Shown: positions 41,940 to 55,235, numbered from the stretch's first letter. The stretch is DNA of 64,000 nucleotides from Lantana camara (GCA_037501455.1 CM074863.1:54851501-54915500); one strand, 5' to 3'. Notes: a model not told the origin generated them from the sequence alone. Made by a program: numbers and translations.

Positions 41940-44182
41940 CACCTCGTTAATCGTGTTTCTGATTCGTCTCAATTATTTCTGAATTTGGTAGAAATTCTTA
42001 GGCTTAGATGCGAATTAGGTATTCATGAGTTCTTTTAGAAAGCCTGAATTACGAAACTGTAATTTTTCCTGAATTTCTAAAACTGTTTTCTCAAATCGTG
42101 TTTTTGAAAATTGTTTTAGTTGAAATTTGTTTAAATCGAATTTTTTAATTTTGGATTGAACTGGTTTTTCGAGAAACCCAGAAATACGAAACTAACACGA
42201 AAAGCAACGAGCCTAGGCGTCCTAGCACGTCGCACGCCCAGGCCCGTCGCCGCCGCCCAGCTCCTCCCGCAAAAGCGCGGGAGCCGTCCCGGGCGCGCCC
42301 AGTCCGTCCCGCAACCGCGCGGGACGCCTGCTCAGTCCATCCCGGGCGCTGCTGCGCGCAGGCGCGCGCACGATGCACGCCCAGCGTGCGCACGCGAGCG
42401 GAACATCCCGCCCGCTGGCGCGCGTCTGCGCGCGCGGCTGCACGGCAGTACCTCACGTGGCTGGGCCCTTTTTCCGGGCTCGTTTTCGTGTTTTCGTGTT
42501 TCGTGTTTTTCGGTCCATAAAATCCCGATTTAATTTTATTTTAATTTTATCTTTTAAAATCAGTTTTGTTAAAATAAAATTATTTTAAAATTTTGATTAA
42601 ATTGGGATTTTTGAGAAATTAAAGCGATTTGGTTTTTGGGAAAATTATGAATATTATTTTCTGAAAATAATGAAAGAATAAAATTATTAATTTTGGAAAT
42701 TAATTGGAATTTTATTAGTTTAATGTTTTTCGGGTTTTATTGAAAAGGCTCTTGAACAAGAATTGCATCTAAGTCGTGTTTTGAGTCATTAGGACTTGAA
42801 ACGAGAATTTTAATTTATTGGCTAAATTTAAATTCTCGCAAAAGCATGTTAGGTGATCATGGGTTTAGATCTATGTATGGTTTTAATTTATGCACATGGA
42901 TGGTTTAAATTGGGGTTGGAGCCCTATAGTTGCGTTTTTCAATTGAGGTTGGAGCCTCACTTATGTGCGTACTGTTATGTGATTTATTATGTGGCTTTCC
43001 ATATTACTGTTTTTGAGGCCGGGGTATGCCCCGTGTAATTGTCTAAGGCCAATATGAAGATTGAGTCTTATTACTTTATGTCTTTTTCTTTTTATTGTAA
43101 TTTGAGAGTAGAGATAGGTGGTGAGGTTTTATTTTCATTTTGGAGACAATGCACCCATGGAGTAAGATGGACCACATTCAAGTAACAAGGAGGCCATAAG
43201 TGAAGACCCCTCAAAATGTTAGGGAGGGGAATCTCAATTGTTAAATGTAATAGAGATAGGGCTCGTATTTTGTTACTGCTTTCCCTTATGTGATTTGAAC
43301 TGTTTATGTGGCATGTATGTTAGAACTTGTGATTGTGGAGTGGCTCCCACATATCACGCATAAGATAGGTAGAACCCATGATCATTACATGTTAGTATCA
43401 TGCTAGGACATGTTATCTGTTTATGTGCTTGTTTGAAATGCATTTAAGTGTACTTGCATTAATCAAGACTAATAAAATTGGATAACATATATGTTGGTGA
43501 GGTCGAACCGGACAACTCTCCGGTTGATTCGAAAATTCCCATTAAATATTAAGCTAATTTCGAACAAATAGGTGTTTAATTCGAGATGCAAGTTTTGAAT
43601 TAAATTCCTAGCATTCCATCAATAGGTTTTAAGTTTAGTAAGTAAAGCTAGTTATTGTCCGCGAGTCGTGGGATAGCTAGTGGAGATTATTAGTTCTTAG
43701 TTACCTGATTAATCATTTTAAATGATCAATATTTCGTGGTCAATTTTAGCAAGGGCGATGTCCGCGAGTCGTGGGTCGTTCAAACTAAGTTTTGGTCATG
43801 ATCTTATGATTGATGGGTCTAGCTCAACGCCTAAGTAAATATGGATGTCGCACGAGTCGTGGGTCCATATTGAAAGATAGGTGATGCAAAAACAATTACT
43901 AAGAGTTCTAAAGGTGTTAGAATTGGTAAGTTGTACCTACCTAGGGTTCTTACTTAGAATGTCCGCGAGTCGTGGGTTCGAGGTAAAATGCCTAGGATCT
44001 TAGTACCCATTGGGAAACGTGTTCCTCTTAGATCTTTGGGAATTATAGATCTTTGAAAAACAGTGGGAGCTACAATAGATTAAAGACCTTATCTTTTGTA
44101 TATCGTTATAATTCAGCATGCTCACTAGTTCTCTGTTTTACCATTTAGGTCGTAGATTCTGTGATTCTCTACGTGTTTTGAA
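41940..44182 (+). other. CopB untranslated leader (2.2 kb)
   Basis: No frame of note runs between PBS and gag start. It contains a GC-rich hairpin island (42210-42480; hairpins at 42264-42283 and 42305-42326). Four CGAGTCGTGGG motifs lie near 43660, 43762, 43851 and 43962. Sequence between is AT-rich and colinear with the CopA leader, so the structure is a family trait. Confidence 0.75.
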
Positions 44183-47100
44183 ATGGCAACCAAAAACCCT
44201 CTTGTATCAATCCTCGAGTCAAACAAGTTGACTGGTCCCAACTATTCTGATTGGCTGAGGAATCTAAAAATCATTTTAGATTCTGAGAAGAGAACTTATG
44301 TTCTCTTCGAAGGGGAGCCTAGTCCTGAAGGGGAGGCTCCCACTCGGGCCGAGCGGGATGCAATTCAGAAGTGGAAGGATGATAATCTCCAAGCCCGTTG
44401 CCTTATGTTGGCTAACATGTCTCCGGACTTGCAAAGACAACATGAGGCCATGGAATTTGCTTGGGAGATTTACGACCACTTAGAGCAACTTTACCGCCCT
44501 CATGAACGTGTTACAAGGTATAACACTTCAAAGGAATTATTCCACTTGAGAATGAGGGAAGGTTCAAGTGTCCATGAATATGGACTCAAGTTTCTTGCCC
44601 TTACTGAGAAACTTGCTTCCATGGACATGCCGCTGAAAGATGAGCTTTCAGTGGATTTGTTGCTAGCTTCGCTCCCACCATCATTCAACCCATTTGTCCT
44701 TAACTTTAACATGAATCATGCTGGTGCTACTGTAGCTGAGCTGATTAGTCAGCTTGTGACTGCTGAAAGCACGATCAAGAAGGACAATAAGGTTTTGATG
44801 GTGAATGCTCCATCTTCCTCTTCTGGGCCTTCTAAAGGTAAGGGCAAGAAAGCCCAAAAGAAGAAGAAGAAACCCCTTAGGCCCACTGGTGGCATTTTGA
44901 AGGGGAAGGCCCAAAAGAAGAAGCGTGATCAGAAAGAGGATGTTTGCTTCCATTGTGGCAAAACGGGACATTGGAGGAGAAACTGCCCAGAGTACAAGGC
45001 TACTCAAAAGAAAGGTATCTTTCTCGTTGAAGTAAATCTTTCTATTAATTCTAGTTCTTGGGTACTTGATACCGGTTGTGGAACTCATATCTGTAATGAT
45101 GTACAGATGCTAAGTGAAGTCCAACAACGCAAAGAAGGAGAATGTGTCTTGAAGATCGGCGATGGCTCAAACGTTGAAGCTCGAGCTTTAGGCACAATTA
45201 GATTAGATTTAGGTAGTTTTGAGTTAGTATTAAACAAAGTCCTTTATGTACCGAACATTATTCATAATATAATTTCAGTTCCAATATTAGATTGTGAAGG
45301 TTATGAAACTTATATTAAGAATGGTAAATACGTTATCAAACGGAACAACTCTTCCGTTCATATCGGTACTCTAAGTAATGGACTTTACCTAACTCAAAAT
45401 ATCAATATTATGAATATACAACGAGAAACGAAGCGTAAGAGAGATGACAAAGTTTCAGCTTCCTTATGGCACGCTAGATTAGGACACATTTCCAAGAACA
45501 GAATTAGCAAGATAAACACTTTAGGATCATTCTCTGAAAATGATCTCAAAGAGTTGACTTCTTGCGAATCCTGTCTCAAAGGAAAAATGTCCAAAGTTCC
45601 TTTTAAAGGAACTGTGGAACGTGCCACTAAGGTTCTGGATTTAATCCATACTGATGTTTGTGGACCGCTTAGTGTAAGCACTAGAAGCAATCATCAGTAT
45701 TTCATAACCTTTACTGATGACTTTAGTCGGTATGGTTATGTATACTTAATGAAGTATAAATCTGAAGCTTTTGAGAAATTCTTAGAATTTCAAAAGGAGG
45801 TTGAGAACAAAACTGGTCACAAGATCAAAGCACTTCGATCTGATCGAGGAGGCGAATATCTTAGTGAAGAATTCCTTAATCATCTCAAGGATAATGGGAT
45901 TATCTCTCAGTGGACTCCTCCGGGAACTCCTCAGCTTAATGGAGTTTCTGAGAGAAGGAATCGAACCCTACTTGATATGGTTCGTTCCATGATGAGTTTT
46001 ACTGACTTACCACCTTCTTTCTGGGGTTATGCCCTAGAAAGTGCAGCAAAGATTTTGAATCTAGTTCCCTCTAAGTCAGTCCCTAAAACGCCCTATGAAA
46101 TGTGGCATGGTAAAATCCCTAGTTATTCTTACTAAAGAATTTGGGGTTGTCCTGCTTACGTGAAGAGGACAGTGGGAGATAAGTTAGAATCTCGTTCTAA
46201 CTTATGCTACTTTGTAGGTTATCCTAAGGAATCCATAGGATACTACTTCTATGATCAATCTGAACAAAAGGTGTTTGTTTCTAGAAATGCCACTTTTCTT
46301 GAGGAACCGTTCCTTAAAGAAAAGAAGGGCAAGATCATAGAATTAGAAGAAGTACAAAATGACCCCACACCACCCACTGAAGAAACGTCCCACTCTGATC
46401 AACCACAACCAATCACGAATTTCGATACACACGAAAATCCTCCTCTAAGGCGTTCTGAACGTACTCCTAGACAGCCGGAGAGATGGTATGGATTCTTCCA
46501 TGAAATCTCTCAAAAGGATAATGATCCTTTAACATATGAGGAGGCACTTTCAGATTCTGACTCTGAACAGTGGATAGAAGCCATGAAATCCGAAATGGAT
46601 TCCATGAACTCCAACCAAGTTTGGACCTTGGTAGATTTGCCTGATGGGGTCAAACCCATAGGTTGCAAATGGATCTTTAAGAGAAAGCTTGGAGTTGATG
46701 GAAGCATTGCAGCCTACAAAGCAAGACTGGTTGCAAAAGGATTCACTCAGAGACCCGGCGTGGATTTTGATGAAACCTTTTCACCAGTTGCAATGCAAAA
46801 GTCTATTCGGATCATGCTTGCCATTGCTGCATATTATGACTATGAGATATGGCAAATGGATGTGAAAACTGCCTTTCTCAATGGTGACATTGACAAAGAC
46901 ATTTATATGGAGCAACCCATAGGTTTCACATTCAGTGGGAGTGAGCAAAAGGTTTGCAAACTCCAAAGATCAATCTATGGATTGAAACAGGCTTCTAGGA
47001 ATTGGAACATTCGATTTGATGAATCAGTCAAAGCGTTTGGCTTCATCCAAATTTCGAATGAATCATGTGTGTATAGAAAGGAATTGGAGACCTCAGTGCA

Positions 47101-48103
47101 ATTCTTAGTACTTTATGTTGATGAGATCCTTCTTATTGGGAATTCGAAGGATGACATGAAAGTGACTAAGTTATGGTTATCGAACCAATTCGAGATGAAA
47201 GATCTTGGTGATGCGTCCTATATCCTTGGAATTAAAATCTATAGAGATAGATCTAGAAGGTTAATAGGACTATCACAGTCGATGTACATTGACAAAGTAT
47301 TGAAGAGATTCAATATGGAGTCAGCAAAGGTTAAGAACCTTCCTATGAGTGTAGGAACATGTCTTTCAAAGAAGATGTGTCCTAAGACTAACCTTGAGAA
47401 GGAAAGAATGACTCATACACCTTATGCATCAGCAATAGGTAGCATAATGTATGCAATGTTATGTACTCGACCGGATGTGGCTTATGCACTTAGTGTAACG
47501 AGTCGTTTCCAATCTGACCCTGGAGATGGTCACTGGGCTGCCGTGAAGAATATTCTTAAGTACTTGAAAAGTACTAAAGATTTATTCTTAGTTTACGGAG
47601 ATCAGAAAGATCTTACTGTCGAAGGATACTACGATGCAAGCTTTGCATCTGACTTAGATGATTGTAAGTCAATGTCAGGATACATTTTCTGCCTAAACGG
47701 CGGAGCAGTGAGTTGGAAGAGTTCCAAGCAAACAACCACTGCAGATTCGACCACTGAGGCCGAATACTTAGCTGCAAATGATGCAGCTAAGGAAGGTGTT
47801 TGGATAAGAAACTTCATTCAAGAGTTGAATGTTGTTCCTAGCATGAAAGACCCCATTACTGTGTTTTGTGACAACACTGGGGCGGTTGCTCAAGCAAGAG
47901 AACCAAGATCTCACCAACGGACCAAGCACATTATGAGGAAGTATCACCTAATCCGTGATATTATCAAAAGAGGAGATGTGCAAATTGAGAGGGTCACATC
48001 AGCAGAGAACGTGGCAGATCCACTTACTAAACCCCTTAGTCGAGAAGCTTTCCAAGGTCATCTTCAGAAGATGGGACTTAGAGTAGCTTTAGAATGGCTT
48101 TGA
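44183..48103 (+). pseudogene. CopB gag-pol polyprotein, one in-frame stop and a YVDE active site
   Basis: A single 1307-codon frame starts MATKNPLVSILES at 44183 and ends TGA at 48101-48103. TAA at 46133-46135 (codon 651) interrupts it; CopA has TTA (Leu) there. Residues 1-250 form the capsid region, with zinc knuckle C255/C258/H263/C268. Protease D296-T-G. Integrase H430, H435, C461, C464 and D491, D554, E590 (DD35E). The second half has reverse transcriptase with MDVKTAFLNG, then YVDE at 47114-47125 where CopA has YVDD, so the second catalytic Asp is Glu. RNase H (YYDASFASD, TEAEYLA, DNTGA) follows. As a polyprotein it would form particles, copy RNA to DNA and integrate it. These lesions predict little or no activity. 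Confidence 0.93.
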
Positions 48104-48108
48104 CGGGC

Positions 48109-48119
48109 AAGTGGGAGAT
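48109..48119 (+). other. CopB polypurine tract
   Basis: AAGTGGGAGAT directly precedes the 3' LTR, as expected for the plus-strand primer. Confidence 0.8.
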
Positions 48120-50066
48120 TGTTAGGAATAGTGCCCTAGAAAGCCGATTGTATATCCGCTTTGTACTTTTCCTTATTGTAATCACAGACAATCTTTGAAT
48201 AAAATAACGAATTGAGGCAACACTTCTTTATATGCTCTTGTTTGGTATGCGTTTACTTTAGCTGTGCATGTATGAGAACTCCCCTAATCCTGATGACTTT
48301 AGGACTCTACCATTTAGGTGAAATGGTTCATGAAACGAGCCCTATATCACATAAGTCATGATTAGTAAAATACTCCAAGCCGATGAGTCCTACAGACAGT
48401 GGGAGTGTCAACCTGACTCCTCTAAGGCTTGCTTGTGGGATCACGCCCTTAAGAAGGACCACCTTGTTTCATGGAGGTGCAAAGTGTATAGTTGATACGT
48501 GCGTGATACATGAGGGTGCTTACTTTAATAAGTAATTTCACTGAGGTGCCCCGTGTGAGAACATTCCTAAATGGGAAAGGAAGTTTCTATTTCAGGAAAT
48601 GGAAACTTCCAGATTAGGAAATATCTCACGAGTCATTGATGTGATTAATTGATCCTTAGACTTGAGGTTCCTTGTCACTTTATGAGTTAACTCTGTAGTC
48701 TTAGGTATAAGCTTTAAAGGGTGTCGCCTTAGACAACTGATTCAAGGCTTATGCTGGGGCTGCACAAGTGATTCATGAAAGTGAATGAGAATCAAGAAAG
48801 GACCTACACTTGCATTTGCAAGGTGATCTCTTATTGTGTAAGTCATTCATATGCCATATGGAGTCCTTGGCCAAGGCAGTAGATCAAGACATCAAGAAAA
48901 GTGTTTCTTAGATTGAGATCAAATGGATATGAAATGCACTTAGCTTTAAGACCGGATTATTAGGGTTCTGATTATTCCCTTGCCCTAGATCTTGGTTGAG
49001 AGATAGTAAGTAGGAGGATTGTATCTCACATGAATCAATGACTTAAAGGTTCTGTCGAATCTGAACATTCCAATTCAGCTAGGGGTTAAACACCTGTTGC
49101 TAGACTATGGTCGTTTAATCTGTGGACTGATTAATTAATTAGTGAATTAATTAATTGGGGTCACTGCTAATTGAATTGAGAACCTAGAGGGTCACACACA
49201 ACAACTTGGTTACATGAGTTGAGGCTTGAAAATGATTAAACGAGTTAATCGGGCCAAGAGGGTTCCACACGTGTGAATTCACACGTGTGGCTCGCGTGAG
49301 TGACACGTGTCACTGTGACACGTGTCACACACGTGTGTGTATATATATTATATATATTAAATAATTAATTAGTTAATTATTTAATAGACTTTGGTTTAAT
49401 TTTGAATTAAAAAGAAGGTCTAATTTTGGAGAAAATAATCTAGTTAATTAATTACGAATTAATTAATTAGATAAAAATAAGTTATTTATTTTATAATAAA
49501 TAAAGTATAAAATTATCCAAAAATAGTTTGGATATTTTTAAGCTCTCTTAAAAGTTGACTAGAAATAGAATTCAAAGTCAAAGTTGGAAAATACTTGATG
49601 ATCAAGTAATAGGAGAGAGAGGAACCAAATCCTTGTCCAATAAGGACTAGGTTCGGCCGCCCCTCCCCTTTCCTATATATAGGGGAGCTCATGCTCCCCT
49701 TTAGAGCTAATTGACAATTCTTGGTTCATGTGTTGAACACCTTCCTTTCTCCAAGATTAAATTAAACCCTAGGTTAAGCCTAAACACTAATTAGAGAACT
49801 AGCATCCTTACTAATTAGATTGTGATCAAGTTGGTGGACTTTCTCTAGAGACTTCAAGTTAGAAGTTTGAAGATTCGAGCTTTACCAAGGAGAGGGGATC
49901 AAGCCGCGAGAAGAGCGTTCTTGGGTGGCTTGAAACGCTTCAAGAAAGAATAAAAGAAAAGTAAGTTTTCTATCTTTACGAATTTGGTTACACGATTGCG
50001 AGTTCAAGGTCCTTTTGTTGGGAAAATTTTTAAATTCCGCTGCTTTCTGATTCGTGTTTTCCAACA
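48120..50066 (+). repeat. CopB 3' LTR
   Basis: Same length as the 5' LTR and nearly identical. The G-box cluster is at 49265-49340. Confidence 0.95.
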
Positions 50067-50071
50067 TAATC

Positions 50072-50564
50072 ATCTCAGAGATAATGGAGTTATCTCTCAG
50101 TTGACTCCTCTGGGAACTCCTCAGATTAATGGAGTTTCTGAGAGAAGGAATCGAACCCTACTTGATATGGTTCGTTCCATGATGAGTTTCACTAACTTAC
50201 CACCTTCTTTCTAGGGTTATGCTCCAGAAAGTGCAGCAAGGACTTTGAATCTTGTTCCTTCCAAGTCAGTCCCTAAATCGCCCTATGAAATGTGGCATGG
50301 TAAAATCCCTAGTTATTCTTACTTAAGAATTTGGGGTTGTCGTACTTATGTGAAGTGGACAGTGGGAGGTAAGTTAGAAGCTCGTTCTGACTTATGGTAC
50401 TTTGTTGGCTATCCTAAGGAATCCATAGGATACTACTTCTATGATCAAACTGAACAAAAACTGTTTGTCTCAAGAAATGCAACTTTTCTTGAGGAATCGT
50501 TCCTAGAAGAAAAGAAAGGCTAGATCACAAAACTCGAAGAAATTCGAGATATTACCACGCCACA
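50072..50564 (+). pseudogene. CopA integrase end and linker
   Basis: Continues the CopA frame after CopB: NHLRDNGVISQLTPLGTP, then GVSERRNRTLLDMVR with the catalytic Glu, then YEMWHGKIPSYSYLRIWGC. The TTA codon lost in CopB is intact here. Stops at about 50213 (TAG where Trp is expected) and 50521. It is interrupted by solo LTR G6 at CCACA. Confidence 0.85.
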
Positions 50565-53487
50565 TGTAACCCCCCATTTTTTACAGTTTTGCATTACGTG
50601 ACATTATATGAATTATATTCTTATATGTTTGTGTGAAAATATGTGAAATTATCTTCAATTTGAGAATTATTTCATGAATTGCATCTAAGTGATACGTGAA
50701 TTAATTGTCGAACGTGACTTAATTGTCTAATTATCCTTGAGTGATCATTTCTTGAATTAGAGGGCTAGATTGCATGAGAATTTCTTTGACTTAATTGATC
50801 ATTCCTTCCTAGCTTACCCTTAATTGCATGAATTAGAATAGCTTAGGGACTTAAGTGTAAAAAGTGCCTTGTCATCTCATTTCTTGGAAGAAGCATGAAT
50901 ATATCTATCTCTTATATTTCATTCATGATATTTTATACAAACACGCACACATATTTTCTTCCATTTCCACGATCAAACATCAAACGAGGGAGAAGAAAGA
51001 TTTCATCACTTTCAAGCTTGATTTCAAAGGGGAATTTCATAACTTTGAAGCATCATCATCTCCATAGTCTCTCTCTTCTTTTCATCCTTTCTTTCAAGGT
51101 ATATATATGAGTTATGTGATGAATCTTGTGTTTATATGTGATGTTAGGGTTTTGATCTTGATGAATAACTTCTTTATGAGTGATTAGAGGAATGATCATG
51201 AGCATTAAAGTTGGAAGCTTGCATAAATTCTTGAATTATATGAGAGTTTGATACCATGGATATATATGGGGTTTGGATGATGATTTCTTGATGAATCAAA
51301 GCAAGTTACTTGGTTTAATTGGTGTCTAATTGATATATATGAGCTATATACATGCTATATGATAGTTTTGAGTTGAATTCTTGCGTTAGTTTGATGTGGG
51401 AAGGCTTGGCAGCCAATTCCCGTGCATATCCCCTATTTTTCCCCTGTTTTTTTGCCCAGATTACTTCCAAATGCCCGTGTGGTACCCTAGTTATAATCCT
51501 AAACGCCATTGTGGGTACCTACTGTCGTGACAGATAGTTTTCACACGGACGTATCTGCTTCCAGTGCATTTTTTATACACCCGTTTACCCCTCAAACGAA
51601 CTCTGATTGACCCGAATTTTGAACCTTTAGAAGCCTCTTGAAGTAGAATACTCTCCAATTGTAATCACCTCATTATCATTTCTAGTTTGAGAGATATAAC
51701 CGTTTTAATTTGGTGTCACCACTTTACCGGAAATCTGCAATCACCTAACTTCGAGCATACGCCATTTTCTCCTCGTTTTGGACCAGAATACGAGCCATAT
51801 ATCCTCAGAAAGGTATATGTGTCTAGTTTTATATAAAACCAAATAAACTCAGTCTCAGTTTCTAGAACTCAAGATATTCTATTTTTTCTACAGCATGTGC
51901 ATTTCCGAAAATTGTCGGTTTTTGCCAAACTTCATCAAAACCTTTCTTCTTGCATTCCTTTCACTCTCTTGGCTCCCGTATGTGAATTATATGAAGTATA
52001 TGCTTGATTAATTGATAATTATGCTCCTATGTGATGCTTCTTGGTACTTAATTTCTCAAACATGATTGTGTGACTCCATGCCCTATATGAATTGAACTTG
52101 AAATGTTTGAATGATGTGAATATATGACTCCTTGAGATTAATTTCATCTCTTAGATGTTAATTGGTTCTCATACATATTTAAGTGTCACTTGATTGCTAA
52201 TTGGTTTGGCTATTAAGGTGTTACATGAGCATTGTCGTGCGTCATACTTGGTCCCATATTGAGTCTCAACTCATGAATTTATGTTGTTTCCTTTCTTGTC
52301 CAGTTCTTCTCCAGGGCGGAGATCTTTGATCGATTATACACTATCTTGCATCCTTGTCTTGTTTCGTCACTTTTCAGGTGAGATTTAATTTCTAGTTATA
52401 TAGAACCCGTACAACCCTTATGTGGATTTCGGCCAAAATGTATACATATATCTATAGTTTTCCATAAACCTCAAATGATTTACATCTGAACTACTGCTAC
52501 TGTACTCAACTACTGCTGTTGTACTGAACTAAAGTCACTGTACTGAATTGACTGTTTTGGCGAGTATAATGTATTGCACTGTGGCCCCAAGGGTAGTATA
52601 CTAAGCCAACTGGGAAAGCATGGGCTGACGGGGTAACTCCTGCACTATCCTCACAACTTTTGGGATGACCCCTGAACCCACTAGGAGATTAGTGGAGGAA
52701 GGAGTTCCGGGCATAGGGACTCATGAACCCTATGCTCACACTGACTGGGTGGTGGGGCTTTGCAATGCCACCATCACCGGAGGGAAAAAGGGTTACTGAA
52801 ACTGCTTGTAATTGTGCACGGTAATTGATTTCTTGATCACTTAATCAATTAATAACTGAATTATTGTACACAGTTGGAGAAAGGTTGGAGATTTGCCCTT
52901 ACTCGCTGGGCCACTGATTGATTGAACTGAACTGATGGAATTGTAAATTGGATAGTTGTAATCTCGGGCGAGAACTACTTTGCTATTGAACCTATATTGC
53001 TTCCTTTATAAAATCTTACCCGAGATTATGGCTTGCATGGTAATTGTGCTTATATTTATAAACCCCTCACTCAGTCTTTCATAGACTGACACCTCACATT
53101 TTCAGGTCTTGCAGGGTTGCGTGCTAGGCGGGATTTGAGTCTTTCATTTTGGGTCTAGCACTTGTCATTCTCGTTTTCATGTACATTATTGATGCATTTC
53201 TAATGCTTATGACTTGTTTTGGATAATTGATATTGTGTATATATATGAATAGGATTGAATGAACTTGTATAAGGTAGATGAATTGGAATGAATGTTTATT
53301 ACTATGCTTTCGTTTTAATTGTTATGCATGTTGGTAATTAATTGAGGGTTAGTCCTGCCTAGCTAGATTTTTTTTTTTTATTGTCACCCGTTCGCTATAG
53401 GCTTGATTCATGTATGGACCGTCCATTCCATATGTGGATTGAACTATACTGCGGGGGATGTGGCTGCCTTGCGTTCTAGGTGCTACA
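50565..53487 (+). mobile_element. G6: solo LTR, Gypsy-type
   Basis: 2923 bp beginning TGTAACCCCCC and ending AGGTGCTACA, flanked by CCACA (50560-50564, 53488-53492). Joining the flanks restores continuity with the CopB protein alignment, so this is a clean insertion. No interior remains. It shares with G1 and G3 (in opposite orientation) the stretch around CTAGGAGATTAGTGGAGGAA and GGGCGAGAA words. It also has the conserved U5-side block (53063-53131). Confidence 0.88.
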
Positions 53488-53492
53488 CCACA

Positions 53493-55219
53493 TTTAGAGG
53501 ACACGTCCCATCTTGATGTCCCACAACCAATCATGAACTTCGATACACGTGAAAATCCTCGTCTAAGGCATTCTAGACACACTCCTAGACATCCTGAGAG
53601 ATGGTATGGTTTTCTCCATGAAATCTCTCAAGAGGATAATGATCCTCTAACATATGAGGAGGCACTGTCAGACTCAGATTTTGAACAGTGGAAACAAGCC
53701 ATGAAATCCGAAATGGATTCCATCTACTCCAACCAAGTTTGGAGCTTAGTATATTTGCCTGATGGGGTTAAACCCATAGGTTGCAAATGGATCTTTAAGA
53801 GAAATCTTGGAGTAGATGGAAGCATTGCAGCCTATAAGGCAAGACTGGTTGCAAAAGGATTCACTCAAAGGCCCGGTGTGGACTTTGATAAAACCTTCTC
53901 AGCGGTTACAATGCAAAAGTCCATTCGGATCATGCATGCCATAGCTTCATATTACGACTATGAGATATGGAAAATGGATGTGAAAACTGCCTTTCTCAAT
54001 GGAGACATTGATAAAGACATTTATATGGATCAACCCATAGGTTTCACATTCAGTGGGAGTGAGCAAAAGGTTTGCAAACTCCAAAGATCAATCTATGGAT
54101 TGAAACAGGCTTCTAGGAATTGGAACATTTGTTTTGATGAAGCAGTCAAAGCGTTTGGCTTCGTTCGAAATTCGAATGAGTCCTGTGTGTATAGAAAGGA
54201 GTTGGATACTTCAGTGAAATTCTTGGTACTTTATGTTGATGACATCCTTCTAATTGGGAATTCGAAGGATGACATGAAATTTACCAAATCATGGTTATCG
54301 AACTAATTCGAGATGAAAGATCTGGTGATGCGTCCTACATTATTGGGATAAAGATCTATAGGGATAGATCTAAGAGATTGATAGGACTATCACAATCAAT
54401 GTACATAGACAAAGTACTGAAACGGTTCAGTATGGAGAATGCAAAGAACAAAGTTTTTCCTATGAGTGTAGGAACATATCTTTCGAAGAAGATGTGTCCT
54501 AAGACGAACCTTGAGAAGAAAAGAATGACCCATGTGCCTTATGCCTCAACAATAGGCAGTATAATGTATGCTATGCTATGTACTCGACCGGGTGTGCATA
54601 TGCACTTAGTGTAACAAGTCGTTTCCAATAAGACCCTGGAGAAGGTCACTCCATTGTCGTGAAGAATATCCTAAAGTACTTAGAAAGTACTATGGATTTA
54701 TTCCTAGTATACGGAGGATAGAAAGATCTAGTAGTCAAAGGATACTGCGATGCAAGCTTTGCATCTGACGTAGATGACTTTAAGTCAGTGTCAGGATACA
54801 TTTTCTGCCTTAACGGCGGAGCAGTGAGTTGGCAAAGTTCCAAGCAGACGACCACTACAGATTCGACCACTGAGACCAAATACTTAGTTGCAAACGATGC
54901 AGCTAAGGAAGGAGTTTGGATTAGAAACTTCATTCAAGATTTGAATGTCATTCCTAGCATGAAAGACCCCGTTACTGTGTTTTGTGACAACACTGGGGCG
55001 GTTGCTCATGCAAGAGAACCAAGATCTCACCAACAGACCAAACACATTATGAGGAAGTATCACCTAATCCGTGATATCATCAAATGAGGTGATTTGCAAA
55101 TTGAGAGGGTCGCATCAGCAGAGAACGTGGCAGACCCGCTTACTAAACCCCTTAGTCGAGAAGCTTTCATAGGTCATCTTGCGAAGATGAGACTTAGATT
55201 AGCTCCTGAATGGCTTTGA
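53493..55219 (+). pseudogene. CopA reverse transcriptase-RNase H, decayed
   Basis: Continues the polyprotein: EDTSHLDVPQPIMNFD, then the reverse-transcriptase core with KMDVKTAFLNG and an intact YVDD (54232-54243). Stop and frameshift follow near 54303-54330, then RNase H blocks (GYCDASFASD, TETKYLVA in place of TEAEYLA, DNTGAVA), with TGA at about 55085. The terminal EWL-stop at 55217-55219 is kept. The intact YVDD shows the ancestral state for the mutated CopB site. Confidence 0.85.
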
Positions 55220-55235
55220 CGGGCAAATGGGAGAT

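Larger units (their letters stand above)
39979..50066 (+). mobile_element. CopB: young Ty1/Copia element (Angela-like), 10.1 kb
   Basis: Equal LTRs of 1947 bp (39979-41925, 48120-50066) are flanked by TAATC (39974-39978, 50067-50071). By eye I saw about six differences between them, so insertion was recent. Order: LTR, PBS, 2.2-kb leader, one long gag-pol frame with domain order gag-PR-IN-RT-RH (Copia), polypurine tract, LTR. The frame has one nonsense codon and a changed polymerase active site. It sits inside the integrase region of CopA. Confidence 0.95.

Noticed and set aside
53458..53490. Possible start codon region for the CopA reverse-transcriptase frame inside G6
   Set aside because: The frame enters from the end of the solo LTR by chance; the real coding sequence resumes after the CCACA duplication.
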